Below the pieces are notes generated by a model. That model was given only the letters and a program-made list of their open reading frames with translations, was not told the origin of the DNA and ran no database searches. This document shows, one piece after another, positions 6,360-12,523 of a stretch of DNA of 20,015 nt; positions within the stretch are counted from its first letter, which is position 1, and each line of letters opens with the position of its first letter. The stretch covers positions 1 to 20,015 of the forward strand of contig DATMJO010000086.1 of the NCBI GenBank assembly GCA_035553855.1, read 5' to 3'. Made by a program: the position numbers and the translations under genes. This DNA comes from JBBDYQ01 sp035553855. GTDB lineage: Bacteria > Actinomycetota > Thermoleophilia > Solirubrobacterales > Thermoleophilaceae.

Positions 6360-7597
6360 CCGGCCGTGATCGTCCCGGGCGCCCCGTACTGCACGAGCAC
6401 CTCGGGAATCACGACCGTGCCATCGTCCTGCTGCCCGTTCTCCACGAGGGCGATGATCGTGCGCCCGACCGCCACAGCCGTCCCGTTCAGCGTGTGCACA
6501 TGGCGCACGGCGCCGCCCGCCTCCGGGCGGTAGCGCACGTCGAGCCTCCGCGCCTGGAAGGCGGTCGTGTTCGAGCACGAGGTCAGCTCCCGGTAGCGCC
6601 CCTGACCGGGCAGCCATGCCTCGAGGTCGTACTTCTTCACGGCCGAGGCACCGAGGTCGCCCACCGCGATGTTCACCACGCGATAGGGGATGCCGAGCGC
6701 GGTCAGGATCTCCTCTTCGATCGCGAGCAGCCGCTCGTGCTCCTCGGCCGAGTCCTCCGGCCGCACGAATGTGAACATCTCGACCTTGTCGAACTGGTGC
6801 ACGCGGAAGATGCCGCGCGTGTCCTTGCCCGCGGCGCCCGCCTCGCGCCGGAAGCACGGCGAGAAGCCCGCGTAGCGGGCGGGCAGCGCGCCCTCGTCGA
6901 GGATCTCGCCCGCGTGCAACGAGGCGAGCGGCACCTCCGAGGTGCCCACGAGGTAGAGGTCGTCGTCGGCCAGGCGGTAGATCTGCTGCTCGGTGTCCGG
7001 CAGGAAGCCCGTGCCGAAGAGCGCCTCCTCGCGCACGAGCACCGGCGGCACCACCGGCTCGAAGCCGTGTGCCGAGACGACCTCGAGCGCCCAGCGCACG
7101 AGCGCCAGCTCCAGCATCACGATCGGCCCGCGCAGGTAGGCGAAGCGCGACCCGGACGTGCGGGCGCCCGCCTCCATGTCCACCCAGCGCCCGAGGAGCT
7201 CCAGATGGTCGCGGCCCCGCGCCCCCGCGTCGCCGACCTCGCGCAGCACGGTGTCCTCCTCCGGCGCATCCGGGTCCGGCGGGTTGGGCACGGCGGCGAG
7301 CGCCGCCCGCAGCTCCTCCTCGACCCTGCCGAGGTCGGCCCGCAGCTCCTTGACCCGCGTGCCGACCTCGCGCATCGCGGCGATCTCGCCCTCGGCGTCG
7401 TCGCCGGCCTTCTTGGCCTCGGCTATCGCCTCGCTCGCGCGGTTCCGCTCGGCCTGCAGGCCCTCCACCTGGGGCAGCAGCGCGCGACGGCGCTCGTCGA
7501 GCTCGAGCGCGCGGTCGAGCGCCTCGGCGTCGCCGCGGCGCGCGAGCGCGGCCCGCACCGCGTCCGGGTCTGTGCGGATCTCCTTGAGGTCGAGAAC
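6356..7597 (-). CDS. serS: Seryl-tRNA synthetase, apparent non-canonical GTT start
   Basis: A class II aminoacyl-tRNA synthetase that charges tRNA-Ser (and tRNA-Sec if present). The N-terminal coiled-coil tRNA-binding arm spans about residues 25-105. Motif 2 is FRREAGAAGKDTRGIFRVHQF, and motif 3 lies in the C-terminal stretch around NGTAVAVGRTIIALVENGQ. The conserved N-terminus LDLKEIRTDPDAVR is encoded in frame upstream of the first standard start (GTG 7558). The codon where family members have Met is GTT (7597-7595), preceded at 6 nt by GGGAG (7608-7604). No ATG/GTG/TTG lies between the upstream in-frame TAG and GTG 7558. From GTT the protein is 413 residues, a normal length; from GTG 7558 it would be 400. 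Either GTT initiates or the base is an error. It lies 18 nt after the cytochrome stop. Confidence 0.9.
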   Translation of the reverse strand, partial: VLDLKEIRTDPDAVRAALARRGDAEALDRALELDERRRALLPQVEGLQAERNRASEAIAEAKKAGDDAEGEIAAMREVGTRVKELRADLGRVEEELRAALAAVPNPPDPDAPEEDTVLREVGDAGARGRDHLELLGRWVDMEAGARTSGSRFAYLRGPIVMLELALVRWALEVVSAHGFEPVVPPVLVREEALFGTGFLPDTEQQIYRLADDDLYLVGTSEVPLASLHAGEILDEGALPARYAGFSPCFRREAGAAGKDTRGIFRVHQFDKVEMFTFVRPEDSAEEHERLLAIEEEILTALGIPYRVVNIAVGDLGASAVKKYDLEAWLPGQGRYRELTSCSNTTAFQARRLDVRYRPEAGGAVRHVHTLNGTAVAVGRTIIALVENGQQDDGTVVIPEVLVQYGAPGTITAG

Positions 7598-7615
7598 GGT
7601 CGGCTCCCGCCGCCG

Positions 7616-8068
7616 CTACTCGGGTCCGCCCGGCGAGCCCGAGTCCTGACTCGACTGCTCGTTGCCCTCGACGGACTTGCCGCCGGAGTAGCGCTCGAGG
7701 AACGCCGCGACCGCGAGCGCCTCGGAGCCGACCACGATGTTCGCGGGCATGATCGCGCCCGAGAAGCCGCCGTTGCGGATCGCGAACAGCGCGTCGTCGG
7801 CCTTCACCTCGCGCGTGTTGAAGTTCGGTCCGTTCGTGCGCTCGCCACCCCCCACCTGGCCCTCCGGCTTCGAGCCGCGCGACCCGGCGGCGTCGATCGT
7901 GTGGCAGCCGCTGCAGCGCTCGCGAAACAGCTCGGCGCCCTCACGCAGGTCCACCGTCTCGCCCTGGAGGAAGGCCGTCTCCCCGTCGGGCACGTCGATC
8001 TCCTCACCGCAGCCCGCGAATGCGAGCGCGGCCACGGATACGGCGAGCGCGAAGGGGGCCCGGGACAC
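7616..8068 (-). CDS. Class I c-type cytochrome, lipoprotein
   Basis: A 150-residue exported mono-heme cytochrome. Residues 1-20 are a lipoprotein signal peptide ending in the lipobox FAGC (Cys20), so the mature protein should be anchored to the outer face of the membrane. The heme site is CSGCH (C52, C55, H56), and Met107 in GFSGAIMPAN is the likely distal ligand. The tail after about residue 130 is low-complexity, rich in Ser, Gly and Glu. It probably passes electrons in the respiratory chain, perhaps to a terminal oxidase outside this window. The GTG start at 8068 follows a TAATAT box by 8 nt. It heads the minus-strand run cytochrome-serS-PLP enzyme and diverges from a cupredoxin lipoprotein with only 24 bp between starts. 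Confidence 0.9.
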   Translation of the reverse strand: MSRAPFALAVSVAALAFAGCGEEIDVPDGETAFLQGETVDLREGAELFRERCSGCHTIDAAGSRGSKPEGQVGGGERTNGPNFNTREVKADDALFAIRNGGFSGAIMPANIVVGSEALAVAAFLERYSGGKSVEGNEQSSQDSGSPGGPE

Positions 8069-8076
8069 GGGCGGGC

Positions 8077-8083
8077 ATATTAT
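8077..8083. promoter_or_regulatory. Overlapping divergent -10 boxes for cytochrome c and cupredoxin genes
   Basis: The 24-bp gap contains one AT-rich island. On the plus strand TATTAT (8078-8083) lies 9 nt before ATG 8093; on the minus strand TAATAT (8082-8077) lies 8 nt before GTG 8068. Both match the -10 consensus well and predict leaderless messages in both directions from the same DNA turn. Any -35 would lie in the opposing coding region, and none is convincing. Confidence 0.55.
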
Positions 8084-8092
8084 CCGCCGTCC

Positions 8093-8476
8093 ATGAGGCT
8101 GCGACTCCCCGCCATCCTGCTCGCGAGCGCGACCCTCGCCGGCTGCGGCGGCGAAGACGACGAACCGGGCGCCACGGCGACCGTCCCGTCCGGCTCGGCG
8201 GTCGTCGTGAAGGGCGACGAGTACAGCTTCGATCCCGAAACCCTCGTCGTGACCGGCGGCGGCGATCTGAAGGTCACCTTCCAGAACGACGGGGCGCTCG
8301 CCCACAACATGCGGATCGAGCGCGGCGGCGACGACGTGGGCGGCTCGCCGACCTTCCAGGGCGGCGGCGAGAAGCGCGACTTCAGCCTCAGCCTCGAGCC
8401 GGGCGAGTACAAGCTGATCTGCACGGTCGGCAACCACGAGGAGCTCGGGATGACCGGCAAGCTCGAGGTCCGCTGA
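8093..8476 (+). CDS. Cupredoxin (type 1 copper) lipoprotein
   Basis: A 127-residue exported blue-copper protein. A short signal peptide ends in the lipobox LAGC (Cys18), followed by an acidic/Gly linker. The plastocyanin/azurin-like domain shows the expected ligands: H71 in LAHNM, then C110, H115 and M120 in the C-x4-H-x4-M loop. It is probably a membrane-anchored electron carrier outside the cell membrane. Its divergent pairing with a cytochrome c lipoprotein suggests both serve the same electron-transfer step, but that is inference. The ATG at 8093 has no Shine-Dalgarno and lies 9 nt after a TATTAT box. Two GC-rich hairpins follow the gene. Confidence 0.88.
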   Translation: MRLRLPAILLASATLAGCGGEDDEPGATATVPSGSAVVVKGDEYSFDPETLVVTGGGDLKVTFQNDGALAHNMRIERGGDDVGGSPTFQGGGEKRDFSLSLEPGEYKLICTVGNHEELGMTGKLEVR

Positions 8477-8490
8477 GCGGCAGGAGAAGG

Positions 8491-8527
8491 CGCCGCCGCG
8501 GAGAAACCCCCGGACGCCCCGGCGGCG
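8491..8527 (+). terminator. GC-rich hairpin after the cupredoxin gene
   Basis: Inverted repeat CGCCGCCG (8491-8498) and CGGCGGCG (8520-8527) with a 21-nt loop, beginning 14 nt past the cupredoxin stop. It has no U-tract; its position is the main argument for a role in ending the transcript. Confidence 0.35.
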
Positions 8528-8579
8528 ACCGGTGACGGCTCTTCAAGCGACCAGGATCGTGCGCTCGGGTCGTCCTCAT

Positions 8580-8603
8580 CGGCGGCGATAGAGGTCGCCG
8601 CCG
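8580..8603. repeat. 9-bp perfect hairpin in the cupredoxin-Ku gap
   Basis: CGGCGGCGA (8580-8588) pairs with TCGCCGCCG (8595-8603) around a 6-nt loop. It lies about 87 nt before the Ku start. It could be a second transcript-end structure or a 5' element for Ku. Apart from this and the preceding hairpin I see nothing in 8477-8689. Confidence 0.4.
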
Positions 8604-8689
8604 GGGCTCTCCAACTCCACCGCGCCGCCGCTGCAAGGCGCGCTGCAGGGCAGGAACCCGGCCCCCGGTCTGCCAAACTCGTAGGCCGC

Positions 8690-9607
8690 ATGCGCGCGAT
8701 CTGGAAGGGCACAATCTCGTTCGGCCTCGTGAACATCCCCGTCGCGCTGGGGATCGCCACGCAGCGCTCGGACCCGAAGTTCCGCACCCTCGACGCCGAG
8801 ACCCTGCGGCCCATCCGCCAGCAGCTCTTCTCGCCGGAGCGCGGCGAGGTCGTGGGACGGGACGAGACGGTGAAGGGCTACGAGGTCTCGAAGGACAACT
8901 TCGTCGTCGTCAGCGAGGAGGAGCTGGAGAGCGTCGCCGTCGAGCGCCGCCGCTCGATCGACATCCTCGGCTTCGTCGACCAGGGCGAGATCGACCCCGT
9001 CTACTACGACCGCAGCTATTACACCGAGCCCCAGGACGGCGCCGAGAAGCCGTACGCGCTGCTCGTGGACGCGCTCGCAGAAAGCGGCCGCGTTGCGCTC
9101 GGAAACCTCGTGCTGTCGAGCCGCGAGCACCTCGTCGTCCTCCGCCCCTCGGGCCGGACGCTCGTGATCGAGCTGCTCTTCTATCCCGAGGACGTCCGCT
9201 CGAAGGCCGAGATCGAGGAGCGCATGGAGGGCGTGAAGGCCACGAAGGCCGAGGTCGAGATGGCCAAGCAGCTCGTGGACAGCCTCTCCGGCCCGTTCGA
9301 GCCCGAGGAGCACCGCAACCTCCACAAGCAGGAGGTCATGGCCCTGATCGAGCGCAAGCTCGCCGGCGAGGAGATCCCGATCCCGGCCGAGCCCGCGGCG
9401 CCGGCCCGGGCCGTGCCGGACCTGATGAGCGCGCTGAAGGCGAGCCTCGCCCAGGCGAAGTCCGGCGCGACCGAGGAGACGCCCAGGAAGCCCGCGGCGA
9501 AGAAGAAGTCCGCCACGCGCAAGAAGGCCGCGCCGAAGAAGCCCCCCGCGGCCGGCAACGGCTCGAAGAAGAAAGCGGCCTCGGGCCGCAAGAGCGCGGC
9601 CCGCTAG
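8690..9607 (+). CDS. ku: Non-homologous end-joining protein Ku
   Basis: A 305-residue bacterial Ku, the homodimeric ring that binds double-strand DNA ends and recruits LigD. It opens with the canonical MRAIWKGTISFGLVNIPV, followed by KFRTLDAETLRPIRQQ, the VVVSEEELE segment, DPVYYDRSYY and YALLVDAL, all typical of the Ku core beta-barrel up to about residue 250. The C-terminus from about residue 262 is a Lys/Ala/Pro-rich extension with repeated KKK clusters, as in other actinobacterial Ku proteins where the basic tail binds DNA. The ATG start gives the exact family N-terminus. No ligD or polymerase/nuclease partner is in this window. Its TAG overlaps the stop of the next, convergent gene in a shared CTAG. 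Confidence 0.95.
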   Translation: MRAIWKGTISFGLVNIPVALGIATQRSDPKFRTLDAETLRPIRQQLFSPERGEVVGRDETVKGYEVSKDNFVVVSEEELESVAVERRRSIDILGFVDQGEIDPVYYDRSYYTEPQDGAEKPYALLVDALAESGRVALGNLVLSSREHLVVLRPSGRTLVIELLFYPEDVRSKAEIEERMEGVKATKAEVEMAKQLVDSLSGPFEPEEHRNLHKQEVMALIERKLAGEEIPIPAEPAAPARAVPDLMSALKASLAQAKSGATEETPRKPAAKKKSATRKKAAPKKPPAAGNGSKKKAASGRKSAAR

Positions 9608-10023
9608 CCGGCCGGCAGGCGCTTCGTCAGCCGAACGACGGTCCCGCGCGAGCCGGCCCGCACCTGGACCTCGTCCATCAGCTCGCTCATGAAGGCGAGT
9701 CCGCGCCCCCGCTCCGGCATCAGCCCGCGCGGGCGCACTCGCGGGACGAAGCGCCCTGTGTCCTGCACGTAGAGCGCGAGCGAGTCGCCCTCGACGGCGG
9801 CCGTCACCTCGATCTGATCGCCGTCCGGCGAGCCGTGCTCGATCGCGTTCGCGACCGCCTCGCTGCAGGCCATCACCACCGCGTAGCGGGCGTCCGTGCC
9901 GAGGCCGGCTCGGTCGGCCGCCTCGGACGCGAAGCGGCGCACGGCGGCGAGCACCCCGAAGTCGGGCGCGAAGCGCTCGGTGTGGCGTGTCCCGGCCACA
10001 CGTGACTCATCGGCTACCGTCAC
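9604..10023 (-). CDS. RsbW-like anti-sigma factor/serine kinase (HATPase_c_2)
   Basis: A 139-residue GHKL-type ATP-binding protein of the anti-sigma-factor family. The N box is ACSEAVANAIEHG (Glu and Asn for Mg-ATP), the G1 box is VQDTGRF (DxG), and the G2 region is RGRGLAFMSELMD. There are no sensor or membrane segments, so it is probably a cytoplasmic partner-switching kinase. These proteins usually bind a sigma factor or phosphorylate an STAS antagonist; neither partner is adjacent here, so it is an orphan in this window. The start is GTG 10023 (TTG 10026 is possible), 10 bp from the divergent flavin reductase. It ends in the CTAG shared with Ku. Confidence 0.86.
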   Translation of the reverse strand: MTVADESRVAGTRHTERFAPDFGVLAAVRRFASEAADRAGLGTDARYAVVMACSEAVANAIEHGSPDGDQIEVTAAVEGDSLALYVQDTGRFVPRVRPRGLMPERGRGLAFMSELMDEVQVRAGSRGTVVRLTKRLPAG

Positions 10024-10033
10024 CAACCCCGTT

Positions 10034-10510
10034 ATGCCCGCGGCGCCCGACAGGCAGGCATTCACGCAGGCGATCTCCCAGTTCGCGACGGGAGTCACGG
10101 TCGTCACGAGCGTCGGCGAGAACGGGCCCTCGGGCCTGACCGCCAACGCCGTCTGCTCGCTGTCGGTCGAGCCTCTGCTCGTCCTTGCCTGCCTCGACCG
10201 CGGCTCGCGCACGCTGCGCGCGATCGCAGGCTCGGGGCGCCTGGCGATCAACGTGCTGGCCCACGACCAGGAGGCGCTCGCGCGCTGCTTCGCCGCGAAG
10301 GGCCCGGAGCACGAGAAGTTCACGGGCGTGGCGTGGACGGAGAGGGACGGCCTCCCCCGCCTCGACGGCGTCGTCGCGTGGCTCGCCGGGGAGGTGCGCG
10401 AGCTGGTCGAGGGCGGCGACCACCGGATCGCCGTCACGGAGGTCAGCGGCATCGACGCGCCGGGCGGCAACCCGCTGCTCTACCACCGCGGCGAGTTCCG
10501 CTCCTTCTAG
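10034..10510 (+). CDS. Flavin reductase-like FMN-binding protein (HpaC/split-barrel family)
   Basis: A 158-residue flavin reductase-domain protein. The family signature is clear: FATGVTVVTSVGENGPSGLTANAVCSLSVEP, then LLVLACLDRGSRTLRAI and FAVNVL-like LAINVLAHDQEALARCFA. A central KFTGVAW and the C-terminal HRIAVTEV/PLLYHRGEF complete the split beta-barrel. Such enzymes reduce FMN or FAD with NAD(P)H and hand the reduced flavin to a two-component monooxygenase; no oxygenase gene is nearby, so the partner is unknown. The ATG at 10034 is 10 bp from the start of the divergent RsbW-like gene. The TAG stop overlaps the stop of the following convergent membrane-protein gene. Confidence 0.88.
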   Translation: MPAAPDRQAFTQAISQFATGVTVVTSVGENGPSGLTANAVCSLSVEPLLVLACLDRGSRTLRAIAGSGRLAINVLAHDQEALARCFAAKGPEHEKFTGVAWTERDGLPRLDGVVAWLAGEVRELVEGGDHRIAVTEVSGIDAPGGNPLLYHRGEFRSF

Positions 10511-10971
10511 ACGAAGCCCCCGGTCGACATCGCCCGAAGCGACAGGGTGACGATCAGGAGCGCGCCGATCGTCATCACGCCGGTCTCGCGCAGCACCACC
10601 TGGCGGGCGACGGCGCGCCGCTCGTCCTCGGCGAGCGCGTCGAGGTCGTCGATCTCCTCCAGCACCGACTGCGCGGCGCCGGCGCGCATGCCCTCGCTCA
10701 CGAGCGTGATGAAGAGCGGCGAGAGCCCGTAGAGGACGTGCAGCCCGTCGGGCGGCTCGGACCCGCGCGCCAGCAGGATGAAGCCGAGCACGACCTGGAG
10801 CGCCACGACCGCCTGCGCCGCCCGGAGCAGGTACCAGAAGGCCACCGAGGGCTCGCTCCGCAGCCACGCGAAACCGCCCCATCCGGCCGCCAGGAGGTTC
10901 GTTGCGAGCACGGCGGCGCCGATGGCCGCGTGCGCCGCGCTCAGAATGCGCCCTTTCGCACTATGTGGCAC
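10507..10971 (-). CDS. Conserved-looking four-helix membrane protein, function unknown
   Basis: A 154-residue protein with four likely membrane segments at about residues 9-31, 44-68, 77-96 and 130-148. An acidic, helix-forming loop (EEIDDLDALAEDERRAV, about 107-123) lies between segments 3 and 4. I do not recognise a named family. The only standard start in this frame is GTG 10971, which lies inside the nuoA promoter/operator palindrome. A TATACC box on the minus strand (10992-10987) could drive it. The position next to nuoA does not by itself imply a role in complex I. The stop shares CTAG with flavin reductase. Confidence 0.7.
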   Translation of the reverse strand: MPHSAKGRILSAAHAAIGAAVLATNLLAAGWGGFAWLRSEPSVAFWYLLRAAQAVVALQVVLGFILLARGSEPPDGLHVLYGLSPLFITLVSEGMRAGAAQSVLEEIDDLDALAEDERRAVARQVVLRETGVMTIGALLIVTLSLRAMSTGGFV

Positions 10972-11002
10972 CTTGCCACAAGCGCGGGTATAACACGGCG
11001 CG
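10951..11002 (+). promoter_or_regulatory. nuoABCD promoter with palindromic operator (copy A of duplicated element)
   Basis: -35-like GTGGCA (10965-10970) and -10-like TATAAC (10989-10994) are 18 bp apart. Between and over them lies a perfect inverted repeat, TGTGGCA (10964-10970), CCT, TGCCACA (10974-10980). The nuoA GTG is 11 nt after the -10, leaving almost no 5' leader. The 52-bp block matches 16116-16167 upstream of nuoE at 44 of 52 positions without gaps. The minus-strand membrane-protein gene starts within the palindrome. Confidence 0.7.
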
Positions 11003-11005
11003 ACC

Positions 11006-11377
11006 GTGCTCCAGAGCTATCTGCCAGCGCTCGTGTTCCTCGTGCTCGGAATCGTCACGGGGACGGCGTTCACGCTCCTCAACAAGGTGCTGGGCCCGCG
11101 GCGGGCCAAGACCGGCGCGCGGGAGGCCGTCAAGGCCGACCCATACGAGTGCGGGCTGCCGAGCGACGTCAAGCAGAGCTTCCGCTTCGGCATCAGCTTC
11201 TACCTCGTCGCGATGCTCTTCATACTCTTCGATATCGAGGTCGTCTTCCTCTACCCGGTGGCGGTGCAGCTCGAGGCGTTCGGCGTCTTCGCACTGGTGG
11301 AGACGATCGTTTTCGTGACGCTCCTGATGGTGGCCTTCGTGTTCGTGTGGCGCCGGGGTGCGCTCGATTGGAAGTGA
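11006..11377 (+). CDS. nuoA: NADH-quinone oxidoreductase subunit A
   Basis: The small membrane subunit of complex I, 123 residues, normal for the family. There are three membrane helices at about residues 3-24, 60-82 and 90-112. The conserved loop between helices 1 and 2 contains DPYECGLPS with the Cys known from ND3/NuoA to sit near the quinone cavity, and FDIEVVFLYP occurs in helix 2. The start is GTG 11006, close behind the promoter, with no Shine-Dalgarno. Its TGA overlaps the GTG of nuoB (GTGA, 11374-11377), so translation is coupled. First gene of the nuoABCD block. Confidence 0.95.
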   Translation: MLQSYLPALVFLVLGIVTGTAFTLLNKVLGPRRAKTGAREAVKADPYECGLPSDVKQSFRFGISFYLVAMLFILFDIEVVFLYPVAVQLEAFGVFALVETIVFVTLLMVAFVFVWRRGALDWK

Positions 11378-12009
11378 CCCGGCACAAGGCGCCGAGCGAC
11401 TTCCGCTCGCGCGGGCTCAAGGCCCAGCAGATGCTCCGCGGCGAGCTCGAGGGCGAGGACCTCGAGCGCTACGTCGAGGAGCGCGTGATGCTCACGACGC
11501 TCGAGAAGGCCCAGAACTGGGCGCGCAAGAACGCCTGCTGGCCGCTCGGCTTCGGCCTCGCCTGCTGCGCGATCGAGATGATCACCGTGATCGGCTCGCC
11601 TCGGAACGACATCTCGCGCTTCGGCGCGGAGGTGGTGCGCGCCTCTCCGCGCCAGGCCGACATGATCATCCTGTCGGGCCGCGTCTCGATCAAGATGGCG
11701 CCGGTCATCCGCCGCATCTACGACCAGATGCTGGAGCCCAAGTGGGTGATCGCGATGGGCGCCTGCTCGTCGAGCGCCGGCATGTTCAACAACTACGCGC
11801 TCGTGCAGGGTGCCGACAAGTTCATGCCGGTGGACGTCTACATCCCCGGCTGCCCCCCGCGGCCCGAGGCGCTGATCTACGGGGTGCTGAAGCTCCAGAA
11901 GCTGATAGAGCAGAACCCGGACATGGGCTGGCGCGAGCGCTACAGGGCGCACGGCACCGAGGAGGCGGCCTACGGGCCGACCTCCGTCCCCGCGGGACCG
12001 GATGCCTGA
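11374..12009 (+). CDS. nuoB: NADH-quinone oxidoreductase subunit B (cluster N2)
   Basis: A 211-residue peripheral-arm subunit holding the terminal [4Fe-4S] cluster N2 that reduces quinone. Expected ligands are present: the Cys pair C64/C65 in GLACCAIEM, C131 in MGACSSSAGMF and C160 in IPGCPPRPE, with normal spacing. The N-terminal 45 residues and the C-terminal tail after about residue 190 are lineage-variable. The GTG start at 11374 overlaps the nuoA stop; an in-frame TTG at 11368 is a less likely alternative. The stop overlaps nuoC by 8 nt (ATGCCTGA). Confidence 0.95.
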   Translation: MTRHKAPSDFRSRGLKAQQMLRGELEGEDLERYVEERVMLTTLEKAQNWARKNACWPLGFGLACCAIEMITVIGSPRNDISRFGAEVVRASPRQADMIILSGRVSIKMAPVIRRIYDQMLEPKWVIAMGACSSSAGMFNNYALVQGADKFMPVDVYIPGCPPRPEALIYGVLKLQKLIEQNPDMGWRERYRAHGTEEAAYGPTSVPAGPDA

Positions 12010-12523
12010 CGCGACCGGCCTCGAGCTGATCGCCGGGCGCCTGCGCGACCGCCACGGCGACGACGCGGTCACGGGCACGATGTACGCCCGCGGCGAGGCC
12101 ACGGTGCAGGTGGCGCCGGGCGCCGTTCGCGACGTGATCGCCGGGCTGCGCGGCGACCCCGAGGAGCCCTTCGACTTCCTCATGTCGGTCCACGGCTGCG
12201 ACTACCTGCCGGACGAGCCTCGCCTCGGCGTCCACTATCAGCTGCTCTCCATGGCCCGCTGCGACCGGATCTGCGTGAAGACGCGCGTGGGCGTCGAGGA
12301 GCCCGTCGTGCCGAGCATCGTCGAGATCCACCCGGGCGCCGACCACCAGGAGCGCGAGGTCTACGACATGTTCGGCGTCGTCTTCGACGGCCACCCCGAC
12401 CTGCGCCGCATCCTCATGCCCGAGGACTACGTGGGCCACCCGCAGCGGCGCGACTTCCCGATCGGCGGCGAGCCGGTGCTGTTCACCTTCAACGAGCACC
12501 AGTACCCGCGCTGGTATGACTAG
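12002..12523 (+). CDS. nuoC: NADH-quinone oxidoreductase subunit C (30-kDa subunit)
   Basis: A 173-residue structural subunit of the peripheral arm, near the quinone site with NuoB and NuoD. It is a separate gene here, not fused to nuoD as in enterobacteria. Signature segments are FDFLMSVHGCDY, the family motif HPGADHQEREVYDMFGVVF, and RRILMPEDYVGHPQRRDFP near the C-terminus, where the subunit normally ends. The ATG at 12002 overlaps the nuoB stop by 8 nt, and the stop overlaps nuoD by 8 nt (ATGACTAG). Confidence 0.95.
   Translation: MPDATGLELIAGRLRDRHGDDAVTGTMYARGEATVQVAPGAVRDVIAGLRGDPEEPFDFLMSVHGCDYLPDEPRLGVHYQLLSMARCDRICVKTRVGVEEPVVPSIVEIHPGADHQEREVYDMFGVVFDGHPDLRRILMPEDYVGHPQRRDFPIGGEPVLFTFNEHQYPRWYD

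Noticed and set aside
6092..8476. A 794-codon plus-strand open frame
   Set aside because: Its first three quarters lie antisense to the PLP enzyme, serS and cytochrome genes and consist of Arg/Gly/Pro/Ala-rich low-complexity sequence from stop-poor GC-rich DNA. Only the end, from ATG 8093, is a real gene (the cupredoxin).
10966..10977. Sigma-54-like TGGCAC...TTGC upstream of nuoA
   Set aside because: The GG and GC elements are too close together for a -24/-12 promoter, and copy B lacks the TTGC.
10974..10978. TTGCCA at 10973 as the -35 of nuoA
   Set aside because: It lies only 10 bp from TATAAC; GTGGCA at 18 bp, conserved in both copies, is the better choice.
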